Positions 1 through 6,842 of a stretch of 20,370 bases of DNA are shown one piece after another (position 1 is the stretch's first letter; the number at the start of each line of letters is the position of its first letter). The notes beneath the pieces were generated by a model. It was not told the origin of the DNA. It did no database searches and saw only the letters and a list, made by a program, of their open reading frames with translations. The DNA comes from a virus: positions 1 through 20,370 of IMG/VR virus record IMGVR_UViG_3300019776_000067; one strand, written 5' to 3'. The position numbers and the translations under genes were made by a program.

Positions 1-81
1 CCCGCCCACAATCGCACCACACAACATTTCATGGCGTATTGGCCGGACGTGTCGGGGGAATTGTTGGGCGGGTTTCTTTTC
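1..81 (+). terminator. Terminator-like inverted repeat with a large loop
   Basis: Bases 1-12 pair with 60-72 (CCCGCCCA with TGGGCGGG, then CAAT with ATTG, leaving T64 bulged). The 12-bp stem is followed by the T-rich run TTTCTTTTC at 73-81. The loop is about 47 bases, long for an intrinsic terminator. The left arm may extend beyond the window. It could end the transcript of the upstream gene or simply be an mRNA structure just before the ribosome site at 82-87. Confidence 0.3.
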
Positions 82-90
82 AGGAGGTAA
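1..90 (+). CDS. Possible 3' end of an upstream gene (partial)
   Basis: The frame starting at base 1 is open to a TAA at 88-90 and would encode the last 29 residues of a protein ending LLGGFLFRR. The stop codon lies directly behind the AGGAGG (82-87) that serves the next gene, an arrangement usual for tightly packed phage genes. The other two frames are also open over this short stretch, so coding is not proven. An internal ATG at 31 could also give a 19-residue peptide. No family can be recognised from so little sequence. Confidence 0.25.
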   Translation, partial: PAHNRTTQHFMAYWPDVSGELLGGFLFRR

Positions 91-93
91 CGG

Positions 94-804
94 ATGGCGG
101 ACAACATCACCGCGCCAGGTGCAGGGTCGGTCCTCGCCTTTGATGACGTAGCGGGGGTTTTCTACCCGCGCACGAAACTGGCCTTTGGCGCGGATGGCTC
201 AGCGTCCGACGTAACGACCGGCAATCCCCTTCCGGTTACGGGTCCGCTGACTGACACGCAGTTGCGCGCCTCCTCAATTGCCACGGCTCCCGTAGCTGGC
301 GAAAACCATATCGGGCAGGTTGGCGGCTATTGCATCAATGCCTCCGCCACCTTCACCCGTCCGGCTGATACCACGGCTTACGCTTCAGGCGATCTTGTCG
401 CCAACTCGACCACGGCGGGCAGTGTCACCCCCATGACGCTCACGGTCGCGCGAAAGGCGGCTGGTAGCGTTCAGGTCATCCGGGCAAAGGTGCGCAAGAC
501 GACGGCGGGTCTGACCGGTGCCGTATTCCGCGTTCACCTGTTCAACTCGTCCACGATCACTGCAACCAATGGGGATAACGGCGCATTCCTCACGAGCGCG
601 TCGGCAAACTATCTTGGTTATGTTGATGTCACGATGGACGAAGCGTTCTCAGACGGCGCTGTGGGCTATGCAGGCTATACGCAGCCCCCGACGATCAAGA
701 TGGCATCGGGGACGGACATCTTCGCGCTTCTTGAAGCCCGTGGGGCATATACCCCCGGCAACGCCGAACAGTTCACCCTGACGCTTGAGGTTATTCAGGG
801 ATGA
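94..804 (+). CDS. Putative virion surface protein (head fibre or decoration type)
   Basis: A 236-residue protein starting at ATG 94, behind a perfect AGGAGG at 82-87 with 6-base spacing. The N-terminal third contains a short motif (GNPLPVTGPLTDTQLRAS, residues about 43-60) that I recall from uncharacterised phage structural proteins. The C-terminal two thirds are rich in Thr, Ala, Gly and Val with alternating hydrophobic residues, consistent with a beta-sandwich (ADTTAYASGDLVANSTT, then FTLTLEV near the end). There is no signal peptide or membrane segment. It lies directly upstream of the packaging genes, where accessory head or tail proteins are often found. A surface-exposed decoration or fibre protein is my inference; I do not recognise a named family. 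Confidence 0.8.
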   Translation: MADNITAPGAGSVLAFDDVAGVFYPRTKLAFGADGSASDVTTGNPLPVTGPLTDTQLRASSIATAPVAGENHIGQVGGYCINASATFTRPADTTAYASGDLVANSTTAGSVTPMTLTVARKAAGSVQVIRAKVRKTTAGLTGAVFRVHLFNSSTITATNGDNGAFLTSASANYLGYVDVTMDEAFSDGAVGYAGYTQPPTIKMASGTDIFALLEARGAYTPGNAEQFTLTLEVIQG

Positions 805-893
805 CCTCGCTTTACATTCTGCTTGGCTTTTTTGGTGAAGTCAGCCCGTGGATTTCCATTCCCCGTGCAGCGGGAACATGGACCAACATTTGA
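801..893 (+). CDS. Small coupled ORF, 30 aa, unknown
   Basis: ATG 801 overlaps the TGA of the preceding gene in an ATGA, the coupling signal used throughout this window. The frame runs 30 codons to TGA 891-893. The peptide begins MTSLYILLGFFGE and is hydrophobic at the start with three Trp further on (about 17-27). I recall similar short 'YILLGxFGE...W' peptides among phage structural genes, sometimes longer, so this may be a shortened member. It overlaps the next gene's probable start (ATG 878) by 16 bases. Function is unknown and reality rests on coupling and composition only. Confidence 0.45.
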   Translation: MTSLYILLGFFGEVSPWISIPRAAGTWTNI

Positions 894-1084
894 CTTGGAC
901 TGATACCGGCTGCGTCCAGGTGGGCGGCAGGTTCATCGCGCACACGGAATTGATGAAGGACGGCAACCGCCCGTTCTATCCTGAAGCTGTTATTTGCACA
1001 CACAGCGCACCAACGCGTGAAGAGGCGATAGCAGGGGCTGAAGCGAAGAGGGCAACCGCGCTTCGGCGCTTCTCCAACATCTAA
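878..1084 (+). CDS. Hypothetical protein, 68 aa
   Basis: This ORF encodes a soluble protein with no membrane segment. Visible features are MDQHLTWTDTG at the start, a middle RFIAHTELMKDG, and a helical, basic C-terminus EEAIAGAEAKRATALRRF. I prefer ATG 878, which lies inside the end of the 30-codon ORF and could be translated by coupling. A GTG at 848 in the same frame would add ten residues but has no ribosome site. No family is recognised. It precedes the terminase genes by 62 bases. Confidence 0.55.
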   Translation: MDQHLTWTDTGCVQVGGRFIAHTELMKDGNRPFYPEAVICTHSAPTREEAIAGAEAKRATALRRFSNI

Positions 1085-1121
1085 ACGGCTACCCGTCAAT
1101 TCGGACCCGTGAGAGGTGGTT

Positions 1122-1163
1122 ATGATTTTAATCAAGGTAAATTGTCGTGCCTGCCGGTGGTAG
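1122..1163 (+). CDS. Possible 13-codon leader ORF before terminase small subunit
   Basis: ATG 1122 stands 5 bases behind GAGAGG (1111-1116), a better ribosome site than that of the terminase small subunit itself. The ORF encodes 13 residues and stops at TAG 1161-1163, out of frame with and overlapping the GTG start at 1147. It could deliver ribosomes to the GTG start by termination-reinitiation. It could equally be a chance ORF. Confidence 0.25.
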   Translation: MILIKVNCRACRW

Positions 1164-1419
1164 TAGGCGCGGAGCCGGACGCAAGCCGGGTAGCGTAAGC
1201 AAGAAAACGCGTGAGATTGCAGAAGCGGCAATCAAGGAGGGCGTAACGCCTCTTGAGTTTCTGCTTTCGGTAATGCGCGATGAGGATGAGGTAAGGGAAA
1301 AGCGGGTTGATGCTGCCAAGGCGGCGGCTCCGTATATTCATCCGCGCCTAAATGCGGTGAGTGCCAACGTGGCGCCCACGGGCATGACCCATGAGGAATG
1401 GCTTGACTCTCTCTCCTGA
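1147..1419 (+). CDS. terS: Terminase small subunit
   Basis: A 90-residue protein, short but typical for small terminase subunits of this type, which recognise phage DNA and regulate the packaging motor. The N-terminus has the familiar basic Gly/Arg patch (GSRRGAGRKPGSVSKKT, about 5-21). This is followed by TPLEFLLSVMRD (34-45) and AAKAAAPYIHPRL (57-69), a pattern I associate with terminase small subunits. The start is GTG 1147, because an in-frame TAA at 1138-1140 excludes anything upstream. Its ribosome site is only AAGG at 1134-1137. It overlaps the large subunit by 29 bases, so the two are translationally linked. Role is from family knowledge; family assignment is from motif pattern. Confidence 0.85.
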   Translation: MPAGGSRRGAGRKPGSVSKKTREIAEAAIKEGVTPLEFLLSVMRDEDEVREKRVDAAKAAAPYIHPRLNAVSANVAPTGMTHEEWLDSLS

Positions 1420-2935
1420 GGATAAGCGCAAACGCTTGAGGGATGACTTTCTCTACTACGCCCCGCGCTGCCTTAGCATTCGAACCAAGTCTGGACGAAT
1501 TGAGGGGTTTTCCCTCAACCGCGCTCAGATCTATTTACACGAAAAGCTTGAGGAGCAGCGCCGAACAACAGGCAGAGTTAGGGCGTTGGTCCTTAAGGGG
1601 CGCCAGCAAGGCATTTCGACCTATATCGGCGCTCGGTTTTACTGGAAGACAACCCACCGCAAGGGGGTTCGGACGTTCATCCTAACGCATGAGCAGTCCG
1701 CCACAGACAATTTGTTCGGTATGGTGGACCGCTATCACGAACACTGCCCGGAGGCTGTCAAACCTGAGACGGGTGCGTCTAACGCTAAGGAGTTGGCCTT
1801 TTGTCGGCTAGACAGCGGGTATGAGGTCGGAACGGCAGGGACCAAGGCAGTTGGGCGGTCTAAAACGTTCCAGCTATTCCATGGTTCTGAGGTCGCGTTT
1901 TGGCCTAATGCAGCGTCTCATTTCGCAGGCGTTGTCCAGGCAATCCCGGACCTCCCCGACACGGAGGCCATCTTAGAATCCACCGCAAACGGTGTGGGCG
2001 GTGAGTTTCATGAAAGGTGGCAGCAAGCGGAAGCGGGGATAGGTGACTACATCGCCGTCTTTATCCCTTGGTTTTGGCAAGAAGAATATAGCCGCCCCGT
2101 CCCTGAAGGCTTTACTCTGGACGCTGAAGAGGCTGCGTATTGCACAGCGCACAGCCTCTCATTGGGGCAGATGGTGTGGCGCAGGGCCAAGATTGCGGAG
2201 TTGAAAGACCCGCTCTTGTTTAAGCAGGAATACCCGGCCACGGCGGACGAGGCATTTCAGACAACGGGGCATGACAGTTTCATCAAGGCGGCCTCTGTTC
2301 TGGCGGCGCGAAAGAATACCGTTGAGGCATTTGGCCCGTTGGTAATAGGCGTTGACCCGGCGCGATTTGGCGACGACCGCTTCTCGATTGCATGGCGTAA
2401 GGGTCGCAAGGTTGAGAAGGTCGAGAGTAAGGGTAAGATTGACACCGTAGAGGGTGCCAATTGGGTCAAGCAGGTCATTGACCACGATAAGCCTGCGAGA
2501 GTTTTTATCGACGTTGGCGGCATCGGCGGGGGTGTTATTGACATCCTCAAGTCTTGGGGCGGCGTTTACGAAAAGGCCGTTGTCTCAGTGAACTTTGGAA
2601 GTCCTCCGCAGGACGCGGCGGAGTTGCTTCCTGACGGCACAAGGAAGCCGGGGCCGCGCAACCGCCGTGCAGAAATGTGGAAGCGTTCAAAGGAGTGGCT
2701 TGAGGACGTTGCGGGGGCTGATTTGCCCGACCGCGACAGCCTCCAAGCCGATGCGTGTGCGCCCGGCTACAAATACGACATGGAACAGCGCCTTTTGCTG
2801 GAAAGCAAAGAGGACATGAGGCGGCGCGGCATCCGGTCCCCTGACGAATGGGACGCGATTGCTTTGACGTTCGCCGAGCCTGTTCAGGAATCGCATTGGG
2901 AAAAACCACTGACATACAGGACGAAGGTCATATGA
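1391..2935 (+). CDS. terL: Terminase large subunit (packaging ATPase-nuclease)
   Basis: The 514-residue motor protein cuts concatemeric DNA and drives it through the portal with ATP. The N-terminal ATPase has a Walker A-like loop KGRQQGIST (69-77), a hydrophobic strand ending FQLFHGSEV (160-168) at the Walker B position, and a coupling-motif region ILESTANG (194-201). The C-terminal RNase H-like nuclease shows GVDPARFGDD (320-329), FIDVGG (372-377) and a late acidic cluster SPDEWDAIAL (483-492), consistent with the metal-binding Asp residues. Length is usual for the P22 gp2/Terminase_6 type. ATG 1391 overlaps the small subunit and has no clear Shine-Dalgarno, so coupling is likely. The Walker B position reads GSE rather than the usual acidic pair, which deserves alignment. 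Confidence 0.95.
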   Translation: MRNGLTLSPEDKRKRLRDDFLYYAPRCLSIRTKSGRIEGFSLNRAQIYLHEKLEEQRRTTGRVRALVLKGRQQGISTYIGARFYWKTTHRKGVRTFILTHEQSATDNLFGMVDRYHEHCPEAVKPETGASNAKELAFCRLDSGYEVGTAGTKAVGRSKTFQLFHGSEVAFWPNAASHFAGVVQAIPDLPDTEAILESTANGVGGEFHERWQQAEAGIGDYIAVFIPWFWQEEYSRPVPEGFTLDAEEAAYCTAHSLSLGQMVWRRAKIAELKDPLLFKQEYPATADEAFQTTGHDSFIKAASVLAARKNTVEAFGPLVIGVDPARFGDDRFSIAWRKGRKVEKVESKGKIDTVEGANWVKQVIDHDKPARVFIDVGGIGGGVIDILKSWGGVYEKAVVSVNFGSPPQDAAELLPDGTRKPGPRNRRAEMWKRSKEWLEDVAGADLPDRDSLQADACAPGYKYDMEQRLLLESKEDMRRRGIRSPDEWDAIALTFAEPVQESHWEKPLTYRTKVI

Positions 2936-3117
2936 AATACGAAGTCACGCTCAAGACCTTGGGCGGCATTGATAGTGTTGTCGTGGACGCGGCAACCGGA
3001 GATGAGGCGGCGGCTAAGGCCACGGGCGGCAAGGGTGGCGTCTACGTGATTGGCGTTCATCCCGCTGCGGTTGAAGACAAGCCGAAGCGCGCCCGCCTTC
3101 AGGGTGAAGACGCCTGA
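2932..3117 (+). CDS. Small hypothetical protein between terminase and portal, 61 aa
   Basis: ATG 2932 overlaps the terminase stop in ATGA, and its own TGA (3115-3117) shares its last base with the portal ATG, so it is locked between the two by coupling. The 61 residues look like a small alpha/beta domain: MKYEVTLKTLGG at the start, VVVDAATGDEAAAKA in the middle, GGVYVIGVHPA, then a basic tail KPKRARL. I know of similar short proteins at this place in other podoviruses, but not their function. No membrane segment or metal site is visible. Confidence 0.8.
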   Translation: MKYEVTLKTLGGIDSVVVDAATGDEAAAKATGGKGGVYVIGVHPAAVEDKPKRARLQGEDA

Positions 3118-5162
3118 TGGCAAAGATGGACGATGACCGCCTCCGCACTCTGGTGAAAGCCAGACGTGACGCGTCGGTCAACCGTCTTGACAGCGAGTAT
3201 TCCAAGAACCGCAGGGAGGCGCTTGCCTTCTATCGGGGTGAGCCTCACGCGGCCTATGGCGACGATGAGCCGGGGATGTCCAAGGTCATCTCCCGCGACA
3301 CGATGGAAGCCGTGGAATCAATGCTCCCGTCGCTTCTCAAGCCCTTTGTGTCGGGTGAGGAAGTCGTCAAGTTTGAGCCGACCGGCCCTGAGGATGAGGA
3401 AGCCTCAAAGCAGGCATCCGAATATATTAACTACCTCTTCAACCGCCGTAATGAGGGTTACGCCTTTATCACGACCACGATGAAGGACGGGCTGATCTTC
3501 CGTCTTGGCGTGGGCAAGGTGGTTTACGAAGAGGACACGTCCTACACAACGGAGACCTATCAGGGGCTTTCCGACATCGAGGTGGAAGCCCTCAAGATGG
3601 ACGAGAGCATTGAGATTGAGTCCATTGAACAGGACGTGACGGGCTGGGCCGTTCAGGCCAAGTGCGCAAAGACCAAGGGCAAGGTGGCGATCTACGCCGT
3701 TCCGCCTGACGAATTCCTGTTTGAACGGCACCTGACGCGGATTGAGGACGCGACCTATCTTGCGCAGCAATCGCGCCGGTCTGTGGCTGAACTCATCGCA
3801 ATGGGCCTTGACGAAGAGCGGTGTAAGAACCTCTCCGATGAGGACGCGCCGAACTACAACACGGAACGCGTTCAGCGGTTTTACGGTGAAAACCCGACGA
3901 ACACGTCAACCGACAAGGACATTGCGCGCCTTGTCCAAGTGACCGAAAGCTACCTGAAGTGCGACTATGACGGCAACGGCAAGCTGGTCTGGCGCAAGAT
4001 CATCACGGGCGGCGGTGCAGACGATATCCTGTTGAACGAGCCGGTGGATACGCACCCCTATGTTGCGTGGACGCCCATCCCGATTCCGCACAAGCTGGTC
4101 GGTCTGTCGATCCACGATTTGACCCGTGACCTTCAGTTGGTGAAGACCGCGCTTTGGCGTGAGACGCTGAACAATGTCTATCTGTCCAACCGCCCCATGC
4201 GTGAGGTGGTCGAGGGGCAGGTCAACATTGACGACGTGCTGACACCGCGTGTGGGCGGCGTTGTGCGTGTGAAGCAGGCGGGGATGATCCGCGACCTCGT
4301 AACCCCGTTCATGGCGGGCAATAGCCTCCAGTTGATTGAATACACGGACACCGTTCGAGAGCAGCGCACCGGCTCCACGCGGTATAATCAGGGCCTTGAC
4401 GCGGACAGCCTGAACAAGACCGCGACGGGCATTTCCAACATCATGGCAGCGGCAGGGCAGCGCCTGGAGATGGTGGCGCGCCAGTATGCAGAACAGTTCC
4501 TGAAGCCCCTGTTCTCCAAGATGCTCATGCTGGTCTGCAAGAACCCCGATCAGAAAGAGGTCATCCGGCTGCGCAACTCATGGGTGGAGATGGACCCGCG
4601 CGAATGGAAGACCGAATACGACATGACAGTTACGGTCGGCTTGGGAACGGGAAGCCGTGAAAAGCTGGTTGGTGAGTTGTCCAACCTTCTCCAGATCGAC
4701 CGCGAGATTCTGCAGCTTCAGGGTGGCCCTGTTGGTCCACTTGTGACCTATGACCATCTTTACGAGAAGCTGAAGCGCATGGTTGAGGCGATGGGCCTCA
4801 AGGGCGTGGACAACTACTATGGCGATCCGGCTGAGGTTGAACAGCAACAGGCCCCTGAACAGCCGCAGGAAGACCCCAACGCCAAGTTGATGTCAGACTA
4901 TCAGGCCAAGATTGACGCGGCGCATATCAATGCACAGGCCGATATCGAGATTGCCAAGATCAATGCTGAGAAAGACCTCATCATTGCGGGCATGGCAACC
5001 CCTACGGCGCTAGAACAGCTTCTGATGGAGCCGGAAGGCTCAATGGATGGCCCCGGCCCTGACGATATGCCGATGCACGAAATGGCCGAAGCGCCCGAAT
5101 ATGAGGCGATCGAGCCGATGATGGAAGGTGAAGCGCCGGAAGAGATGCCGGAGGTCTATTGA
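3117..5162 (+). CDS. Portal protein (P22-like head-to-tail connector)
   Basis: The portal forms the dodecameric ring at the capsid vertex through which DNA enters and leaves. This 681-residue protein has the length of P22-type portals. Supporting stretches are FYRGEPHAAYGDDEPGMSKV near residue 40, YINYLFNRRNEGY (about 101-113), VPPDEFLFERHL in the clip/wing region, the central HPYVAWTPIPIPHKLVGLSI, and SLNKTATGISNIMAAAGQRLEM, a conserved portal helix. The C-terminus has a Gln/Pro-rich linker (PEQPQEDP), a predicted long helix and an acidic Met/Glu-rich tail. Some P22-type portals carry a C-terminal barrel helix; whether this tail matches it is unclear. The start ATG 3117 overlaps the previous stop. 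Identity is by pattern and gene order. Confidence 0.93.
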   Translation: MAKMDDDRLRTLVKARRDASVNRLDSEYSKNRREALAFYRGEPHAAYGDDEPGMSKVISRDTMEAVESMLPSLLKPFVSGEEVVKFEPTGPEDEEASKQASEYINYLFNRRNEGYAFITTTMKDGLIFRLGVGKVVYEEDTSYTTETYQGLSDIEVEALKMDESIEIESIEQDVTGWAVQAKCAKTKGKVAIYAVPPDEFLFERHLTRIEDATYLAQQSRRSVAELIAMGLDEERCKNLSDEDAPNYNTERVQRFYGENPTNTSTDKDIARLVQVTESYLKCDYDGNGKLVWRKIITGGGADDILLNEPVDTHPYVAWTPIPIPHKLVGLSIHDLTRDLQLVKTALWRETLNNVYLSNRPMREVVEGQVNIDDVLTPRVGGVVRVKQAGMIRDLVTPFMAGNSLQLIEYTDTVREQRTGSTRYNQGLDADSLNKTATGISNIMAAAGQRLEMVARQYAEQFLKPLFSKMLMLVCKNPDQKEVIRLRNSWVEMDPREWKTEYDMTVTVGLGTGSREKLVGELSNLLQIDREILQLQGGPVGPLVTYDHLYEKLKRMVEAMGLKGVDNYYGDPAEVEQQQAPEQPQEDPNAKLMSDYQAKIDAAHINAQADIEIAKINAEKDLIIAGMATPTALEQLLMEPEGSMDGPGPDDMPMHEMAEAPEYEAIEPMMEGEAPEEMPEVY

Positions 5163-5431
5163 TGCAATACGCAATCCTCACAAAAAACCCAGAGGCTGGC
5201 AAGCCCGGTTGGCATTGCGATTACGGAATCGCGTTCAACTCAAAAGAGAGCGCAATGAACGCAGTTAAGGGAACAATCGACAGCCTTCGTCGCGCTGGCG
5301 ACAAGATGGACGGGCGCGAGTGGCAAATTGCTGCGGTTGAGTGGCCCGCGCTTGTTACTGACGCAGGCTTTTGGGCGCGTTTGAAACTTGCCTTTGCCGT
5401 GTTGTTTAAGGGTCAGACTGTTGGACACTGA
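5162..5431 (+). CDS. Hypothetical protein, 89 aa
   Basis: ATG 5162 overlaps the portal TGA by one base. The product begins MQYAILTKNPEAGKPGWHCDYG, followed by a helical basic stretch NAVKGTIDSLRRAG. It ends with a hydrophobic segment (WARLKLAFAVLFKG, about 72-85) that might contact a membrane or another protein but is short for a transmembrane helix. No known domain is recognised. Its stop lies inside the next gene. Its position after the portal suggests a morphogenesis or accessory role, which is inference only. Confidence 0.7.
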   Translation: MQYAILTKNPEAGKPGWHCDYGIAFNSKESAMNAVKGTIDSLRRAGDKMDGREWQIAAVEWPALVTDAGFWARLKLAFAVLFKGQTVGH

Positions 5432-5666
5432 ACAAAAGTCCATTCGGGCAAAGCAGCTTCTGGACGACGCCGTTCTCAAGGAAGTGTTTAGCGAAATCGA
5501 AGCCGCCGCGCTCATGGCGTGGAAGAGCACAACGACCGACAATGTGCAGCAGCGTGAATATTCATGGCTGACGGTGAAGGTTCTGGACCGGCTGCGGGAC
5601 GCCTTGCAGGTGGTAGCCGACGCCCATCATTTTGAAGCATCAATTGCGGTGAGAGCGCCGCGTTGA
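5421..5666 (+). CDS. Small conserved-type phage protein, 81 aa
   Basis: Predicted to start at TTG 5421, eight bases behind AAGGG (5408-5412), inside the end of the previous gene. CTG 5418 is a less likely alternative. The 81 residues are almost wholly helical: MDTEQKSIRAKQLLDD, EVFSEIEAAALMAWKSTT, then REYSWLTVKVLDRLRDALQVV. I recall this arrangement (a short helix, a central 'W' motif, then a helix ending in LRD-hydrophobics) from small proteins near phage head genes. Their function is not known to me. Confidence 0.7.
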   Translation: MDTEQKSIRAKQLLDDAVLKEVFSEIEAAALMAWKSTTTDNVQQREYSWLTVKVLDRLRDALQVVADAHHFEASIAVRAPR

Positions 5667-5839
5667 TAGCGGAATATCTTGCTCGCAGACGGCACGGGCG
5701 CACCTTTTGGGACGCTGTATCGCTCGCCTTCTATGCGCAGCACTGCAAGGGCAGCAAGCCCCTGACGGTCTGGTTCCGGCTTTACGGAAAGTGCCGTCAA
5801 TTGGACCAGAACAGGAAGAAATTCGCCCATAAGGGCTGA
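5663..5839 (+). CDS. Small basic protein, 58 aa, TTG start
   Basis: TTG 5663 overlaps the TGA of the previous gene in TTGA and opens 58 codons to TGA 5837-5839, filling what would otherwise be a gap. The product is strongly basic (RRRHGR at 8-13, KCRQLDQNRKKF at 43-54) with aromatic-rich segments TFWDAVSLAFYAQ and TVWFRLYG. The same TTGA coupling is seen at 9085 and 12142, which supports its use here. A nucleic-acid-binding or assembly role would suit the charge, but nothing in the sequence proves it. Confidence 0.6.
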   Translation: MIAEYLARRRHGRTFWDAVSLAFYAQHCKGSKPLTVWFRLYGKCRQLDQNRKKFAHKG

Positions 5840-5845
5840 ATGCGC

Positions 5846-5860
5846 CCCGGCGCTACCGGG
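5846..5860 (+). other. Short hairpin between the small genes and the scaffold gene
   Basis: CCCGG (5846-5850), loop CGCTA, CCGGG (5856-5860). It lies in the 62-base gap before the scaffold gene. No T-run follows, so it is not a normal terminator. It may be an mRNA processing or stability element, or chance. Confidence 0.25.
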
Positions 5861-5901
5861 ATTGCAACGTCGTGAGACTGTAGCACACACATAGGTGAAT
5901 A

Positions 5902-6837
5902 ATGGAAACTGAAGCGGCGACGCCGGAAACGGCACCCGTAGAGGCCCCCTCGTCTGAAAACGCGCTCCAAGCGTTTCTGAATGAAGACGACACCCCCCAA
6001 GAAGCAAACTCTGAGTTAGGCGACGCCGAACAGGCACCCGCGACGGATGAGGATGCGCAAGAGGCAGAAGCCGAAACCGAAGAAGGCCCCCCGGAAGAGC
6101 AGCCTGTTTACAAGGTGAAGGTTCGTGGTGAGGAAGTTGAAGTCCCTCTCGACGAATTGCTCAAAGGCTATAGCCGGACTGAGGATTACAAGGCCAAAAC
6201 TGCCGAAGTTGCTGAACAGCGCCGCAACATTGAGGTGCAGGTAGCAACTGAATACGCGGACAAACTTGAGCAGGCGACCGCGCTTTTCGTCCAGATGGAC
6301 CCCGTTCTGCAATATGCGCAGACGGTTGACTGGACGGCATTGGCTCAGACCGACCCCGCCCAATATGTTTCACTCAAGGCACAGGTGGACCAGCGCAACG
6401 CTGTTCTGGCGAACGCCTCACGTGAGATTATGGCGGCAAGGGAACAGCAGAGCGCCGCTATGGCAGCGGCTGAACAGCAGGAACTCGCACAGGAACGGGA
6501 AGCCCTCTTCACGGCCATCCCCGAATTGCGCGACGAAACCAAGTTTCAGTCATTTGCACAGCAAACGTCAAAATACCTCAGGGACATGGGTTTCTCCGAT
6601 GAGGAGATCACCAGCACGACAAGCCATCGTGCGTTTCTGATTGCCGACAAGGCCCGTCAGTTTGACGAGTTGATGAAGGCAAAGGAGACGGCCCCGCTCA
6701 AGAAGGCACCCATTCAGCCTCAGAAAACCCTGAAGCCGAAAGCTGCCGAAGCCCCGCGCGCACCCAAAAAGCCCGGTCCCGGCTCGTCTGATGACGACCG
6801 CCGCGCCTGGGTTCTTTCCCAACTTGACGCGGAGTAA
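5902..6837 (+). CDS. Head scaffolding protein
   Basis: Scaffold proteins guide capsid assembly and leave before or during packaging. This 311-residue protein sits between portal and capsid genes, the standard place. Residues 1-67 are extremely acidic and Ala/Pro-rich. Then comes YKVKVRGEEVEVPLDELLKGYSR (about 70-92), which matches the 'v-G-e-e-x-v-x-l-D-E-L-x-x-G-Y' motif common in podovirus scaffolds. A long Gln/Ala/Glu helical region (100-200) follows. The C-terminus has a Lys/Pro-rich basic stretch (LKKAPIQPQKTLKPKAAE) that could bind the shell, ending in DDDRRAWVLSQLDAE. ATG 5902 follows AGG at 5893-5895. A cotranscribed capsid gene begins 5 bases downstream. Confidence 0.9.
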   Translation: METEAATPETAPVEAPSSENALQAFLNEDDTPQEANSELGDAEQAPATDEDAQEAEAETEEGPPEEQPVYKVKVRGEEVEVPLDELLKGYSRTEDYKAKTAEVAEQRRNIEVQVATEYADKLEQATALFVQMDPVLQYAQTVDWTALAQTDPAQYVSLKAQVDQRNAVLANASREIMAAREQQSAAMAAAEQQELAQEREALFTAIPELRDETKFQSFAQQTSKYLRDMGFSDEEITSTTSHRAFLIADKARQFDELMKAKETAPLKKAPIQPQKTLKPKAAEAPRAPKKPGPGSSDDDRRAWVLSQLDAE

Positions 6838-6842
6838 TTAAC

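Noticed and set aside
848-877. GTG 848 as the start of the 68-residue protein
   Set aside because: No ribosome site is present; ATG 878 lies in the overlap expected for coupling.
5862-5890. TTGCAA as a -35 box of a promoter for the scaffold gene
   Set aside because: At 16-18 bases downstream there is only ACACAC-like sequence, with no -10 resemblance.
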